Assembly (NCBI RefSeq): GCF_001650715.1
Contig: NZ_LWQT01000088.1
Location: 1 to 64,000 of the forward strand
Source of the DNA: Paramagnetospirillum marisnigri
GTDB lineage: Bacteria > Pseudomonadota > Alphaproteobacteria > Rhodospirillales > Magnetospirillaceae
Direction of reading: 5' to 3'
DNA length: 64,000 nt
Shown: piece after piece, positions 8,172 through 17,641 of the stretch
How positions within the stretch are numbered: the stretch's first letter is position 1
Layout: each line of letters starts with the position of its first letter
Notes under the pieces: model-generated
Told to the model about the DNA's origin: nothing
Databases searched by the model: none
What the model saw: the letters and a program-made list of their open reading frames with translations, nothing else
Made by a program: the position numbers and the translations under genes

Positions 8172-9314
8172 ATGCTCATCACCTGCCCCAGTTGCACGAC
8201 CAACTTCTCCATTCCGGACTCGGCCCTGGGAGCGTCCGGACGCAAGCTGAAGTGCGCCAAGTGCGGCCATAAGTGGTTCCAGGAGCCACTGATGGTGATG
8301 GACGAGGACGACACCGATTTCGATCTCGGCGGCTCGTCCTTCTCGGCCCCTCCGCCCATGGGCGACGGCGGCGACCGCCGCATCGACCCGCCCCGCTTCG
8401 ACGATCCGCCGGTCAGGGACGATGATTTCGGCTCGCTGCCGGTGCCCGGCTTCGGTGCTCCGCGCCGCGATCCGCTGCCCCCGTTTCCCTCCTCCTCGTC
8501 CTCGTCGGCCTCCGACCTGGACGATGACGAAGCGGCCAGCAGCCTGCTCAATACCGGGCCGCAGCCCATTCCCGACGTGTTCTCCACCAGCCGCCCCGAC
8601 GAGAAGAAGGGCACCGGTTTCCTGTGGTTCCTGCTGGTCCTGCTGGTTCTCGGCGGCCTGGGCGGCGCCGGTTACTATTTCCAGGACCAACTGGTGGAAG
8701 CGGTCCCCGAAGCGGGCGAGATGCTGGCCCAGGCCGGTCTGCGGCGCGAAAAGCCCGGCGCCGGGCTGGAACTGCGCAAGGCGGGCACGCCGGAACGCTT
8801 CGTCCACAACGATACCGACGTGCTGGTGGTGCGCGGCATCATCGCCAATATCACCGATCGCGTCCGGCCGGTTCCCACCATGAAGCTGGTGCTCATGGAC
8901 AAGAACAAGCAGCCGGTGCAGGAAAAGCTGTCGCAGCCGCCGGTCTCGGCGCTGGACCCCCAGGGCACCGCCAGCTTCAAGATCATGCTGGAACGCCCCG
9001 ATCCCAGCGCCGTCGAGGTGGTGGTGGTGTTCATCGAATCGGGCGAGGCGGTCAAGCCGATGCCGCCGCCCGCGCCCAAGCCGCTGGCGCCGCCGCCGGT
9101 TCCCGACGTGCCGCCGCCCGCTCCGGCTCCGGCCACGCCTTCGGCCGCCCCGGCCAATGGTGCGGCGCCCGCCGCTGCTCCGGCTCCGGCTCCGGCTCCG
9201 GCGGTGACCAATGGCACCACGCCCGCCGCCGCGGTTCCGGCGCCTGCGCCAAGTCCGGTGGCGCCTGCTCCAGCGCCAACTCCGGTCCCCGCTCCCGCTC
9301 CGGCGGCCAAGTAA
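8172..9314 (+). CDS. Zinc-ribbon (MJ0042-type) membrane protein with DUF3426-like domain
   Basis: This 380-residue protein starts with a zinc ribbon (C5, C8, C28, C31; CPSC and CAKC). It continues with an acidic Pro/Ser-rich linker, one transmembrane helix at about 149-170, and a DUF3426-like domain at about 185-300. The tail of about 80 residues is almost only Pro and Ala. The ATG at 8172 is chosen because the zinc ribbon begins at once; the ATG 24 bp upstream adds nothing conserved. The family's function is unknown. The topology suggests a cytoplasmic zinc-binding head with a periplasmic domain. A strong intrinsic terminator follows directly. Confidence 0.8.
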   Translation: MLITCPSCTTNFSIPDSALGASGRKLKCAKCGHKWFQEPLMVMDEDDTDFDLGGSSFSAPPPMGDGGDRRIDPPRFDDPPVRDDDFGSLPVPGFGAPRRDPLPPFPSSSSSSASDLDDDEAASSLLNTGPQPIPDVFSTSRPDEKKGTGFLWFLLVLLVLGGLGGAGYYFQDQLVEAVPEAGEMLAQAGLRREKPGAGLELRKAGTPERFVHNDTDVLVVRGIIANITDRVRPVPTMKLVLMDKNKQPVQEKLSQPPVSALDPQGTASFKIMLERPDPSAVEVVVVFIESGEAVKPMPPPAPKPLAPPPVPDVPPPAPAPATPSAAPANGAAPAAAPAPAPAPAVTNGTTPAAAVPAPAPSPVAPAPAPTPVPAPAPAAK

Positions 9315-9317
9315 CGG

Positions 9318-9343
9318 AAAGCCCCGCCTCGGCGGGGCTTTTT
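9318..9343 (+). terminator. Intrinsic terminator after the zinc-ribbon gene
   Basis: The perfect stem GCCCCGCC / GGCGGGGC with a two-base loop is flanked by AAA and TTTTT. It lies 3 bp after the stop codon and, being symmetrical in its A and T flanks, may also serve the convergent MFS gene. Confidence 0.92.
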
Positions 9344-9348
9344 CATAC

Positions 9349-10554
9349 TCAGCGCAGGCGAAGCGCCAGCGGCCCCAGCGCCACCACCGCGCCCAGCGAG
9401 GCGAAGGCCAATCCCCAGGCACTGCCGGAATTGGCGCCGCCCATGGCGTCCAGCACCATGCCGAAAGCCAGCGGCCCGACGAATCCGGCGCCGAATCCCA
9501 GCAGGGAATGCACCGCGATGGTGGCGCCGCGCCGCGCCGGATCGGCGGCCAGTACCGCGCCGGTGGTCAGCGCCGCCGAGTCGATCTGGATCAGGGCGCT
9601 GTAGAGCAGCATCAGCCCGGCGACCACGCCATAGGGCAGGCCGCCGGAAAAGCCGATCCCGGCGGCCATGGCGGCCGAGCCCAGCATGGCGGCGGCACAG
9701 ACCCGGCGACGGTCGAAGCGCACCGCCCAATCGGCGCCGATGATGCTGGCGGCCATGGCCACCAGGGCGGCCATGGTGGCGATCGAGGTGGGGCTGGGGC
9801 CCCAGGCGCCGGGCTGGGCCGCCAGCACCCAGGCCAGGAAGGCCACCATCCAGGACCGCGCTCCGAACAACTCCCAGACATGGACGGCATAACCCAGCAC
9901 ATAGCCCATGGCGGCGCGGTTCTTCAGCACCGGCCCGAAATCGAAGGGATTGGTCTTGCGCTCGGGCGGGATGGGCCGGACCCCGGGCAGGGCGAGCGCC
10001 ACCAGGACCAGGGCCAGGGCGGCGGCGGCGGCGGCCAGTCCGAAGGCCACCCGCCAGCCGCCGAGGGCCTCGGCCACCCAGCCGGTGACCAGGAACGAGC
10101 CCGAGGTGCCCAGGGAGAAACTGGCAGTGTAGAAGCTGATCCAGCGGGGTTGTCGCGGGCCGGACGTGCGGTCCACCAGGGCTTTGAGGCCCGGCATATA
10201 GGTTCCGGCCAAACCGACGCCGCTCAAGGCGCGCCAGGCCAGGGCCGACCAGAAACCCTCGGCGGTCAGGGTGAAGCCCAGGGCGGCAACCGCCGCCACC
10301 AGGGCGCCGAACAGATAGACCCGCTTGGCGTCCATGCGGTCGGTGAGCGTGGTCAGGACCGGCACCGCCACGGTATAGCCCGCGAAGACCACCCCGGAAA
10401 TCCAGCCCGCCTCGGTATTGCTCAGACCCCATTGGGCGATGAAGTCGGGCAGCAGCGCAGGGAAGGAGAACACGCCGACCATGGTCAGCACTTCCGCCGC
10501 GCACAGGCAGAAGACGGCCCTGGACCCGGTGGACGGCGTGGCGGCGTCACTCAT
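9349..10554 (-). CDS. Major facilitator superfamily transporter
   Basis: The 401-residue protein has about twelve hydrophobic segments and the MFS loop 2-3 motif as TDRMDAKRVY (about residues 70-80). The substrate cannot be told from sequence. I start it at the ATG at 10554 (MSDAATP); an upstream ATG adds eleven residues without evident function. It is monocistronic, convergent with the zinc-ribbon gene and divergent from hemerythrin 1 across 101 bp. There are long Ala/Gly-rich runs in the helices but no sign of a broken frame. Confidence 0.85.
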   Translation of the reverse strand: MSDAATPSTGSRAVFCLCAAEVLTMVGVFSFPALLPDFIAQWGLSNTEAGWISGVVFAGYTVAVPVLTTLTDRMDAKRVYLFGALVAAVAALGFTLTAEGFWSALAWRALSGVGLAGTYMPGLKALVDRTSGPRQPRWISFYTASFSLGTSGSFLVTGWVAEALGGWRVAFGLAAAAAALALVLVALALPGVRPIPPERKTNPFDFGPVLKNRAAMGYVLGYAVHVWELFGARSWMVAFLAWVLAAQPGAWGPSPTSIATMAALVAMAASIIGADWAVRFDRRRVCAAAMLGSAAMAAGIGFSGGLPYGVVAGLMLLYSALIQIDSAALTTGAVLAADPARRGATIAVHSLLGFGAGFVGPLAFGMVLDAMGGANSGSAWGLAFASLGAVVALGPLALRLR

Positions 10555-10655
10555 GGCGGTAATGGTAACACCAGCCGGGCAGGGCATTGCCAGAAAAGGC
10601 AGCCTTGGCTATGTTAATCGATACTAAAATAATAGCTCTGATGGTGGGGGTCTGC

Positions 10656-11066
10656 ATGGTCACGCAAATTGAATGGTCGGATGATCTATTGATCAATGTT
10701 GATGCCATCGACGCAGATCACAAGAAGCTGTTCAACCTCATGGCCGACATTTTCGCATCGGCCTCACACGGAGCCGACGCCATCAATCGGGCTATTGGGG
10801 CATTGGCCTCCTATACCAAGGAGCATTTCTCCCGCGAGGAGGAAAGCATGGCCGGTGCACAATATCCGGCGCTTGAGGCCCATAAATACGAACATGAGCA
10901 TCTGGTGTTCCAGTTGGAGGGGCTCATCAATCGCCTGATGGTATCCGGTGCCGAGGCGATTGATTCTGAACTCGCCAAATTCCTGATGAACTGGCTGGGC
11001 GGCCACATCATGACCTTTGACGTCAAATACGCCGCCTATCTGCGGGAAACCGGGCAGCACGGCTGA
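10656..11066 (+). CDS. Bacteriohemerythrin 1
   Basis: This 136-residue single-domain hemerythrin is predicted to bind O2 reversibly at a di-iron site. All ligand motifs are present: the DADHKK histidine, HFSRE (HxxxE), HKYEH (HxxxH) and HIMTFD (HxxxxD). The start is the ATG at 10656, with GGGGG a few bases upstream; an in-frame ATG at 10641 is possible. It stands alone between the MFS gene and the gcv operon. It is one of four complete hemerythrins in this window. Its role (oxygen storage, delivery or sensing) cannot be told from sequence. Confidence 0.9.
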   Translation: MVTQIEWSDDLLINVDAIDADHKKLFNLMADIFASASHGADAINRAIGALASYTKEHFSREEESMAGAQYPALEAHKYEHEHLVFQLEGLINRLMVSGAEAIDSELAKFLMNWLGGHIMTFDVKYAAYLRETGQHG

Positions 11067-11131
11067 GAGCAAGGGGAGTCTCTCCTCCTCGGCAGGTTCC
11101 TTGATCGTCCACTATATCCCCAGAGGCCTCC

Positions 11132-11160
11132 CCTCCCCCCGCGCCAAGCGTGGGGGGAGG
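11132..11160. repeat. G/C-stretch palindromic repeat 3' of gcvPB
   Basis: The palindrome CCTCCCCCC - 11-base loop - GGGGGGAGG is followed by TCGGGAGGGGGGG. It lies between the convergent hemerythrin and gcvPB genes. The same type, with different loop sequence, recurs three times at 44191-44300 inside the nitrate operon, so this is a dispersed REP-like family. Confidence 0.7.
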
Positions 11161-11173
11161 TCGGGAGGGGGGG

Positions 11174-12664
11174 CTAGGCTTTCCAGCGCAAGATGGGGGT
11201 GCGGGCCGCCAGGGTTTCGTCCAGGCGGCGGCGCGGCGTATGACGGGGGGCGGCCTTGAAGTCCTCGGCGGCGCCCGCCTTGGCCTTTTCCGCCAGTCCC
11301 CGCACCACGGCGATGAACTGGTCCAGGGCCTCCTTGGACTCGGTCTCGGTGGGTTCCATCAGCAGAGCGCCATGCACCACCAGGGGGAAATACATGGTCA
11401 TGGGGTGATAGCCCTCGTCGATCAGGGCCTTGGCGAAATCCAGGGTGGTGACGCCCGTATCCTTCAGGAAGCGGTCGTCGAACAGGGCCTCGTGCATGCA
11501 GGGACCGTCGAACGACGGGGTGAGCACGTCGCCCAGCCGGGCCTGGAGATAGTTGGCGTTGAGCACCGCGTCGCTGGAGGCCTGGCGCAGGCCGTCGGCG
11601 CCCATGGACAGGATATAGGCCAGGGCGCGGACGAAGACGCCGAACTGGCCGTGGAAGCCCTTGACCCGGCCGAAGGGCTTGGTGCCCTCGCGGCGTCCTT
11701 CCACCAGTTCCAGCCCGTCCGGTCCGGAGACCACATAGGGCACCGGGGCGAAGGGGGCCAGGGCCGCCGACAGCACGGTGGGACCGGCACCGGGACCGCC
11801 ACCGCCATGGGGGGTGGAAAAAGTCTTGTGCAGGTTGATATGCATGGCGTCGATGCCGAGATCGGCCACCTTCACCCGGCCGACGATGGCGTTGAAATTG
11901 GCGCCGTCGCAGTAGAAATAGGCCCCGGCGCCGTGGACGGCGGCCGCGATCTCGATGATCTCGGACTCGAACAGGCCGCAGGTATTGGGATTGGTCAGCA
12001 TCAGGGCGGCGACATCGGGGCCGAGCTTGGCCTTCAGGGCATCGAGGTCGACCCTGCCGTTCTCCTTGGCCGGGATGGGATCGACGCTGTAGCCGCACAT
12101 GGCGGCGGTGGCGGGATTGGTGCCGTGGGCGCTTTCCGGAACCAGGACGCGGCGGCGATGGCCTTGGCCGCTGTCCTCGTGGGCGGCGCGGATGGCCATC
12201 AAGCCGCACCATTCGCCATGGGCGCCCGCCGCCGGGCTCATGGCCACGGCGGGCATGCCGGTCAGTTGCTTCAGCCACCAGGCCAGTTGGTCGATGACCT
12301 CCAAGGCGCCCTGGACGGTCTGGCGCGGCTGGAAGGGATGCAGGTCGGCGAGGCCGGGCAGGCGCGCCACCTTCTCCGACAGGCGGGGATTGTGCTTCAT
12401 GGTGCACGATCCCAGCGGATAGAAGCCGGTGTCGATGCCGTAGTTCTTCTGGGACAGGCGGGTGTAGTGGCGCACCACCTGGGGCTCGGACAGGTCGGGC
12501 AGGGCGAGGTCGGCACGCTTGCGAACGCCGCCCATGCGGTCGAGATCGACGGGGCCGGGCTCGGGCAGGTCGACGGCGACGGCGCCGGGATTGCCCATCT
12601 CGAAGATCAGCTTCTCCTCGATCTGGAGTCCCTTGTTGCCGCTGAAGGACGTGGTCTCGCTCAT
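11174..12664 (-). CDS. gcvPB: Glycine dehydrogenase (decarboxylating) subunit 2
   Basis: The 496-residue C-terminal half of the split glycine decarboxylase P-protein carries the PLP lysine, K280 in NLHKTFSTP, followed by the Gly-rich HGGGGPG. With GcvPA it decarboxylates glycine and passes the aminomethyl group to GcvH. The ATG overlaps the gcvPA stop (ATGA), as expected for an obligate heterodimer. It is the last gene of the gcvT-gcvH-gcvPA-gcvPB operon. A G/C-stretch palindrome lies just beyond the stop. Confidence 0.96.
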   Translation of the reverse strand: MSETTSFSGNKGLQIEEKLIFEMGNPGAVAVDLPEPGPVDLDRMGGVRKRADLALPDLSEPQVVRHYTRLSQKNYGIDTGFYPLGSCTMKHNPRLSEKVARLPGLADLHPFQPRQTVQGALEVIDQLAWWLKQLTGMPAVAMSPAAGAHGEWCGLMAIRAAHEDSGQGHRRRVLVPESAHGTNPATAAMCGYSVDPIPAKENGRVDLDALKAKLGPDVAALMLTNPNTCGLFESEIIEIAAAVHGAGAYFYCDGANFNAIVGRVKVADLGIDAMHINLHKTFSTPHGGGGPGAGPTVLSAALAPFAPVPYVVSGPDGLELVEGRREGTKPFGRVKGFHGQFGVFVRALAYILSMGADGLRQASSDAVLNANYLQARLGDVLTPSFDGPCMHEALFDDRFLKDTGVTTLDFAKALIDEGYHPMTMYFPLVVHGALLMEPTETESKEALDQFIAVVRGLAEKAKAGAAEDFKAAPRHTPRRRLDETLAARTPILRWKA

Positions 12665-14013
12665 GACAGAGTCTCCTTCAGGGCGGCGACGAGGCGGTCC
12701 ATGTCGTCCTCGGTGTTCATCTCGGTGGCGGCGACGATCAGCACCGGCGCCAGTTCCGGCCAGGTGGGATAGAAGCGCGACGCAGGAACCCCGGCCAGGA
12801 TGCCCTTGTCCACCAGGCGATCGACCACCTCGGCGGCCTTGACCTCGTCGCCCAGATGGACGGCGAATTCGTTGTAATAGCTGTCGGGCAGGACCCTGAG
12901 CCCCTTTACCTGGGACAGCTTCTGCTCCAACTGCACCGCCTTGGCGTGGTTCAGTTCGGCCAGCCGGGTGAAGCCGGTGCCGCCCAGCAGGGTCAGATGG
13001 ATGGAGAAGGCCAGGGCGCACAGGCCGGAATTGGTGCAGATATTGCTGGTGGCCTTCTCGCGGCGGATATGCTGCTCGCGGGTCGAAAGCGTCAGCACCC
13101 AGCCGCGCTTGCCGTCCACGTCCAGGGTCTGACCGGCGAGGCGGCCGGGCATCTGGCGCACGAATTTGTCCCGCGTCGCGAACAGGCCCAGGCCGGGGCC
13201 GCCGAAATTCATGCCCATGCCCAGGCTTTGGCCCTCGGCCACCACGATATCGGCGCCCATGGCGCCGGGCGAGTCGAACAGACCCAGGCTGGTGGGCTCG
13301 GCCACCATCACCACCAGCAGCGCGCCCAACTCGTGGCAGATGGCGGCCAGCGGCCGCAGGTCGCGGATGCCGCCGAAGAAGCCGGGATTTTGCACCACCA
13401 CGCAGGCGGTGTCTCCGTCCAGGCGGCCCAGCAGGTCCTCCAGCCCCAGCGGATCGGGGGGCAGCGGCTCGGCCTCCATCTCGGTGAAACGCAACGAAGT
13501 CTCTGTGGTTTCCACGTAATGGGGATGCAGCGAGCCCGACAGCAGCACCTTGCGCCGCTTGGTGACGCGGCACGCCATGATGGCGGCCTCGGCACAGGCG
13601 GTGGCGCCGTCATACATGGAGGCATTGGCCACCTCCATGCCGGTGACCATGGCCACCTGGGTCTGGAACTCGAACAGCGCCTGCAACGTGCCCTGGCTGA
13701 CTTCCGGCTGATACGGGGTATAGGCGGTGAGGAACTCGCCGCGCAGCAGCAACTGGTCCACCGCCGCCGGGATGTGGTGGCGATAGACGCCCGCGCCCAT
13801 GAAGAAGGGGGCGCAGCCCGCCGACAGATTCTTCCCGGCCATGCGGGTGAAGGCGCGTTCCACTTCCAACTCGCCCTGGTGGCGGGGAAGCGGCAGCGCC
13901 TCGGCGAGGCGGGCGGCGGCGGGGACGTCCCGGAACAGGGCGTCCACGTCCTTGACCCCGATATCCGCCAGCATGGCGGCGCGATCGGACTCGGTCAGCG
14001 GCAGGTAGCGCAT
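12661..14013 (-). CDS. gcvPA: Glycine dehydrogenase (decarboxylating) subunit 1
   Basis: This 450-residue N-terminal half of the split P-protein starts [15 protein letters not shown] and has the family segment [14 protein letters not shown]. It has a PLP-enzyme fold without the Schiff-base lysine, which is in GcvPB. It follows gcvH by 12 bp and overlaps gcvPB by 4 bp. The split two-subunit form is widespread in bacteria, while E. coli has a single GcvP. Confidence 0.96.
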   Translation of the reverse strand: MRYLPLTESDRAAMLADIGVKDVDALFRDVPAAARLAEALPLPRHQGELEVERAFTRMAGKNLSAGCAPFFMGAGVYRHHIPAAVDQLLLRGEFLTAYTPYQPEVSQGTLQALFEFQTQVAMVTGMEVANASMYDGATACAEAAIMACRVTKRRKVLLSGSLHPHYVETTETSLRFTEMEAEPLPPDPLGLEDLLGRLDGDTACVVVQNPGFFGGIRDLRPLAAICHELGALLVVMVAEPTSLGLFDSPGAMGADIVVAEGQSLGMGMNFGGPGLGLFATRDKFVRQMPGRLAGQTLDVDGKRGWVLTLSTREQHIRREKATSNICTNSGLCALAFSIHLTLLGGTGFTRLAELNHAKAVQLEQKLSQVKGLRVLPDSYYNEFAVHLGDEVKAAEVVDRLVDKGILAGVPASRFYPTWPELAPVLIVAATEMNTEDDMDRLVAALKETLS

Positions 14014-14025
14014 GCGCGAAAGGTC

Positions 14026-14403
14026 CTATTCCAGGGTCGCGAGATAGGCGTCATAGGCGGCCCGGTCCATCAGGTCGGCCAGTTCGGCCGGATCGGACAG
14101 GGTCAGCTTGAAGAACCAGGCGCCATCCTCGGCGGATTCGTTGACCAGGCCGGGCTGGTCGACGATGGCCTGGTTGCCCTTGGTCACGGTGCCCGACACC
14201 GGGGAATAGACCTCGGACGCCGCCTTGACCGACTCCACCACGGCGGCCTCGTCGCCCTTGGCGATGGTGCGGCCCGGCTCGGGGACCTCGACGAACACCA
14301 CGTCGCCGAGCGCGTGCTGGGCGTAATCGGAAATGCCGACGGTGCCCTGGTCGCCTTCGACCTTGATCCACTCGTGGTCCTTGGTGAAACGCATCTCGCT
14401 CAT
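14026..14403 (-). CDS. gcvH: Glycine cleavage system H protein
   Basis: This 125-residue lipoyl carrier shuttles the aminomethyl group between the P and T proteins. The lipoylated lysine is K60 in the motif [15 protein letters not shown]. The length is typical. It lies between gcvT (3 bp gap) and gcvPA. A lipoyl synthase and ligase must act from elsewhere, since none is in the window. Confidence 0.97.
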   Translation of the reverse strand: MSEMRFTKDHEWIKVEGDQGTVGISDYAQHALGDVVFVEVPEPGRTIAKGDEAAVVESVKAASEVYSPVSGTVTKGNQAIVDQPGLVNESAEDGAWFFKLTLSDPAELADLMDRAAYDAYLATLE

Positions 14404-14406
14404 AGC

Positions 14407-15522
14407 TCAGCCCTTGAAATAGCGGTGGGGGACGAAGGGAAGGGAAGCGACCTCGGCATCCAGCGCCTTGCCGCGAACCATCAGTTTCAGTTTGGTGCCC
14501 TGGGCGGCGAAGTCCTTGGGGACATAGCCCATGGCGACGGGGCGGTCGGCCGAGGGGCCGAAACCACCGGAACAGATTTCGCCCAGGCGGTTGCCCGCCT
14601 CGTCGGTGATCTCGGTATGGGCACGGGCGGGCGCCCGGCCCAGCGGCTGGATACCGACCCGCAGGCGGGAAGGGCCTTCCGCCAGTTGCTTCTGGATGAT
14701 GGCATCGCCGGGGAAGCCGCCCTCGGCGCGGCGGCGCTTGCCCAGAATCCAGGAAAGACCCGCTTCCACCGGGGTGGTGGCGGTGTCGATGTCCGAGCCA
14801 TAGAGGCACAGCCCGGCTTCCAGGCGGAGCGAATCCCGCGCCCCCAGACCGGCGGGCATGATTCCGGGCAGGGCCAGCAGCTTGCGCACCAACTCCTCGG
14901 CCCGGTCGGTGGGGACCGAAATCTCCCAGCCGTCCTCGCCGGTATAGCCCGAGCGGGTGGCGAGGCAACCGATGCCCGCGATGTCCAGTTCGCGGATGGT
15001 CATGAAGGTCATGGCCAGGGCATCGGGGCAGAGGGTTCCCAGCGCCTCGGCCGCCTTGGGGCCTTGCAGCGCCACCAGGGCGCGGTCGGTGATCATGCGC
15101 ATCTCGACCTGGGTCCCGATGGCGGCCTGCATATGGGCGAAGTCCTCATGCTTGCAGGCGGCGTTGATCACCAGGAACAGGTGGTCGTCGGCCAGTTTGC
15201 TGACCATCAGGTCGTCGAGGATGCCGCCTTGGTCATTGGTGAAGACGGTATAGCGGGTCTTGCCCAGGCCCAGGCCGATGATGTCGCCGGGGACCAGGGT
15301 CTCCAGCCAGCGGGCGCAGTCCTTGCCCCTGATTTCCACCTGCCCCATATGCGAGACGTCGAACAGCCCGGCGCTGGCGCGGGTATGCAGATGCTCGCCC
15401 AGAACCCCGGCCGGGTACTGCACCGGCATGGAATAGCCCGCGAACGGCACCATCTTGGCGCCCAGCTCGCGATGCAGCGCGTCCAGGGGGACTGTCAGCA
15501 ATGGGGTATGGGAATCGCTCAC
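14407..15522 (-). CDS. gcvT: Aminomethyltransferase (glycine cleavage T protein)
   Basis: This 371-residue enzyme transfers the methylene group from lipoyl-GcvH to tetrahydrofolate and releases ammonia. Family segments include LFDVSHMGQ near the N-terminus and RSGYTGEDGWEI in the middle. I choose the GTG at 15522, preceded at good distance by AAGGAGG. The ATG at 15543 lies upstream of that site and has none of its own. It is the first gene of the operon, 75 bp after the glycine riboswitch, so glycine controls its expression directly. Confidence 0.95.
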   Translation of the reverse strand: MSDSHTPLLTVPLDALHRELGAKMVPFAGYSMPVQYPAGVLGEHLHTRASAGLFDVSHMGQVEIRGKDCARWLETLVPGDIIGLGLGKTRYTVFTNDQGGILDDLMVSKLADDHLFLVINAACKHEDFAHMQAAIGTQVEMRMITDRALVALQGPKAAEALGTLCPDALAMTFMTIRELDIAGIGCLATRSGYTGEDGWEISVPTDRAEELVRKLLALPGIMPAGLGARDSLRLEAGLCLYGSDIDTATTPVEAGLSWILGKRRRAEGGFPGDAIIQKQLAEGPSRLRVGIQPLGRAPARAHTEITDEAGNRLGEICSGGFGPSADRPVAMGYVPKDFAAQGTKLKLMVRGKALDAEVASLPFVPHRYFKG

Positions 15523-15596
15523 CGGGTTCCTCCTTGGCGGCATGGGCCGCCGGGGTCAAAGGGCTCGCGGACATGCCTGTGGCGTCGTCCGGTTTG

Positions 15597-15817
15597 CCCC
15601 CCTCTGTCCTTGGAACCTGAAAGATTCACCGTCTCGCCCAGGGGGCGGTGGCGGCTTACATCGTCGGTGGGCCGGTCAGCCTTGCGGGGCCATCCGGCAC
15701 GCTTTCCAGAGTTTCATCCCCCCGCGGTCCGTTTGCCTGAGAGTTTCCAGGGGCGGTTGCTCCTTCGGCGCCACCCTCGGCTCCGTTGCCGGAACCGGGG
15801 CGATCTCTCCCACGGGG
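15597..15817 (-). promoter_or_regulatory. Tandem glycine riboswitch of the gcv operon
   Basis: On the minus strand two glycine aptamers follow each other. Aptamer 1 (15817-15719) has the family segments GGGAGAGA, GCCGAAGGAGCAA, AAACTCTCAGGCAAA and GGACCG. Aptamer 2 (15714-about 15599) has CTCTGGAAAG, ACCGACGATGTAAGCC, AATCTTTCAGGTTCCAAGG and GGACAGAG. The short linker is typical of two-aptamer switches. It lies upstream of gcvT, the classical target, where glycine normally turns expression on. No clear terminator was recognised between it and gcvT, so control may be at translation. Confidence 0.95.
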
Positions 15818-15928
15818 ATCATCTGCGGGGGCCATCTTAGACGCCCCACCCATGGAGTCAACCCGAGTTGTGATCTATATGTTGTAGGTCATCGCCCGAT
15901 CATCACCGATGATTGGGTGGCGCGCCGC

Positions 15929-16483
15929 CTATCGCTTCAGGCGGCGATTGGCCTCCAATTCCTCGGGCGAAAGCTGGAAGCCGATATAAATCTCGTAATC
16001 ATTGATGATGTCCTTGCTCTTGATGGGCAGCAGCATGAACACATCGTTGTCGGTGGTCCGGGCCTGGTCCATCCCTTCCGGGAATTTCACCGGCACCGAG
16101 AATTCGGCCTTGGCCGCGGCCGAGGGATAGTATTTCGGGATGGCGACGAAATAGTTCAGCGTCGACTCGCGCGAGGTGGCGGCGGGGCCGCGCTTGACCT
16201 CGAAGCCGACCTGGATGGTGACCTCGGACCCCTTGGGGGTGTAGGAGCACTCCCCCTTGAAAGCCACGATCTCGGCTTCCAATTCCACATCGGTCAGATC
16301 GCGCCCCGGCCCTGGCCGGTACTGGGTGATCTTGGCGGCGTCGGACAGGATGTAGATGGGCGGGCAAGGCGGCGGGGTGCGCTTCTTGGTGGGGTTCAAG
16401 ATGTCGAAATCGCTGGCGCAACCGGCAAGAGCGAGCGGGGCGGCCACGGCGAGCACGGCCAGACGGGAGAGACGGAGGGGCAT
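15929..16483 (-). CDS. Putative lipoprotein of unknown function
   Basis: This 184-residue protein starts at the ATG at 16483, which gives a signal peptide ending in the lipobox LALAGC (lipidated Cys at about residue 21). After it comes a Pro-rich segment, then a beta-rich domain with FKGECSYTPKGSEVTIQVGFEVKRGP and a final IYIGFQLSPEELEANR. Upstream in-frame starts add residues before the signal peptide and are unlikely. The domain is not one I can name. It is divergent from ispH. Confidence 0.75.
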   Translation of the reverse strand: MPLRLSRLAVLAVAAPLALAGCASDFDILNPTKKRTPPPCPPIYILSDAAKITQYRPGPGRDLTDVELEAEIVAFKGECSYTPKGSEVTIQVGFEVKRGPAATSRESTLNYFVAIPKYYPSAAAKAEFSVPVKFPEGMDQARTTDNDVFMLLPIKSKDIINDYEIYIGFQLSPEELEANRRLKR

Positions 16484-16653
16484 GGGCTTCCTGAACCAGG
16501 GAGGGGAGACCGGAAGGCTTTCAGGCCGGTTGGCGAAATCGCTCATGCCATTCTTCCTTCGACGGTGCAACATCTGCTAAACACGGATCGACTTTAAAGA
16601 AGGCGGCGACGCCGCACAAGCCGACAGCCGCCTTGACCAAGAGGGTAATGCTC

Positions 16654-17616
16654 GTGACCAATGCCACCGTTCCCGCCAAACGCCCCCTGACCCTGGTCCT
16701 GGCCAGCCCGCGCGGTTTCTGCGCCGGTGTCGACCGCGCCATCCATGTGGTGGAGAAGGCGCTGGAGAAATATGGCCGCCCCGTCTATGTCCGCCACGAG
16801 ATCGTCCACAACAAGTTCGTGGTGGAATCCCTGGCGCAGAAGGGCGCGGTCTTCGTCGAGGAACTGGACGAGGTGCCCGACGACGCGGCGGTGGTGTTCT
16901 CGGCCCATGGCGTGCCCAAGACGGTTCCCGCCGAGGCCGACCGTCGCGGCCTGACCTCGCTGGACGCCACCTGCCCGCTGGTGACCAAGGTCCACCGCGA
17001 GGCCGAGCTGCACCATTCCATGGGGCGCCAGATCATCATGATCGGCCATGCCGGGCACCCCGAGGTGATCGGCACCATCGGCCAGGTTCCCGAAGGCGCG
17101 GTGCTGCTGGTGGGCACCCCGGCCGAGGCGGAGGAGGTGCAGCCGGTCGATCCCGAGATGCTGGCCTATATCACCCAGACCACCCTGTCGGTGGATGACG
17201 CCGCGGCGGTGACCGAGGTTCTGTACCGCCGCTTCCCCGACATCGTCGGGCCGAAGCGGGAAGACATCTGCTACGCCACCACCAACCGGCAGGCGGCGGT
17301 GAAGACCATTGCTCCGCGCTGCGAGGCGCTGATGGTGATCGGCTCGCCCAATTCGTCGAACTCGTCGCGGCTGGTGGAAGTGGCGGCCCGGGCGGGTTGC
17401 GCCCGCTCGGTGCTGGTGCAGCGCGCCGCCGAGGTGGACTGGAGCCTGCTGGATGGAGTGGACCGGCTGGGCATCACCGCCGGGGCCTCGGCGCCGGAAA
17501 TCCTGGTGGAGGAAGTGGTGGCCGCCGCGCGCGAACGCTTCGACGTCACTATCGAGGAGGTGAAGGTGACCACCGAGACGGTGACCTTCAAGCTGCCGCA
17601 GGCTTTGTCGGAATAG
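16654..17616 (+). CDS. ispH: 4-hydroxy-3-methylbut-2-enyl diphosphate reductase
   Basis: This 320-residue iron-sulfur enzyme performs the last step of the MEP isoprenoid pathway, giving IPP and DMAPP. The three cluster cysteines are in [10 protein letters not shown] (C23), DATCPLV and [11 protein letters not shown]. Further family motifs are VFSAHGVP and GHAGHPEV. The start is set at the GTG at 16654, nine bases after GAGG; the ATG at 16648 is too near that site but cannot be excluded. It is followed 25 bp later by thrB. Confidence 0.96.
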   Translation: MTNATVPAKRPLTLVLASPRGFCAGVDRAIHVVEKALEKYGRPVYVRHEIVHNKFVVESLAQKGAVFVEELDEVPDDAAVVFSAHGVPKTVPAEADRRGLTSLDATCPLVTKVHREAELHHSMGRQIIMIGHAGHPEVIGTIGQVPEGAVLLVGTPAEAEEVQPVDPEMLAYITQTTLSVDDAAAVTEVLYRRFPDIVGPKREDICYATTNRQAAVKTIAPRCEALMVIGSPNSSNSSRLVEVAARAGCARSVLVQRAAEVDWSLLDGVDRLGITAGASAPEILVEEVVAAARERFDVTIEEVKVTTETVTFKLPQALSE

Positions 17617-17641
17617 ACGCGAAACAAGGGGGCGGGGGGGA

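Noticed and set aside
7305-9422. Long frame extending ftsE upstream to 9422
   Set aside because: The part upstream of 8021 is antisense to the zinc-ribbon gene and shows no homology. The GTG at 8021 has a ribosome binding site.
12856-15840. Very long open frame on the plus strand across the gcv operon
   Set aside because: It is antisense to four genes with full family motifs and its translation is His/Gly/Gln-rich with no known domain. It arises from high GC in the third codon position.
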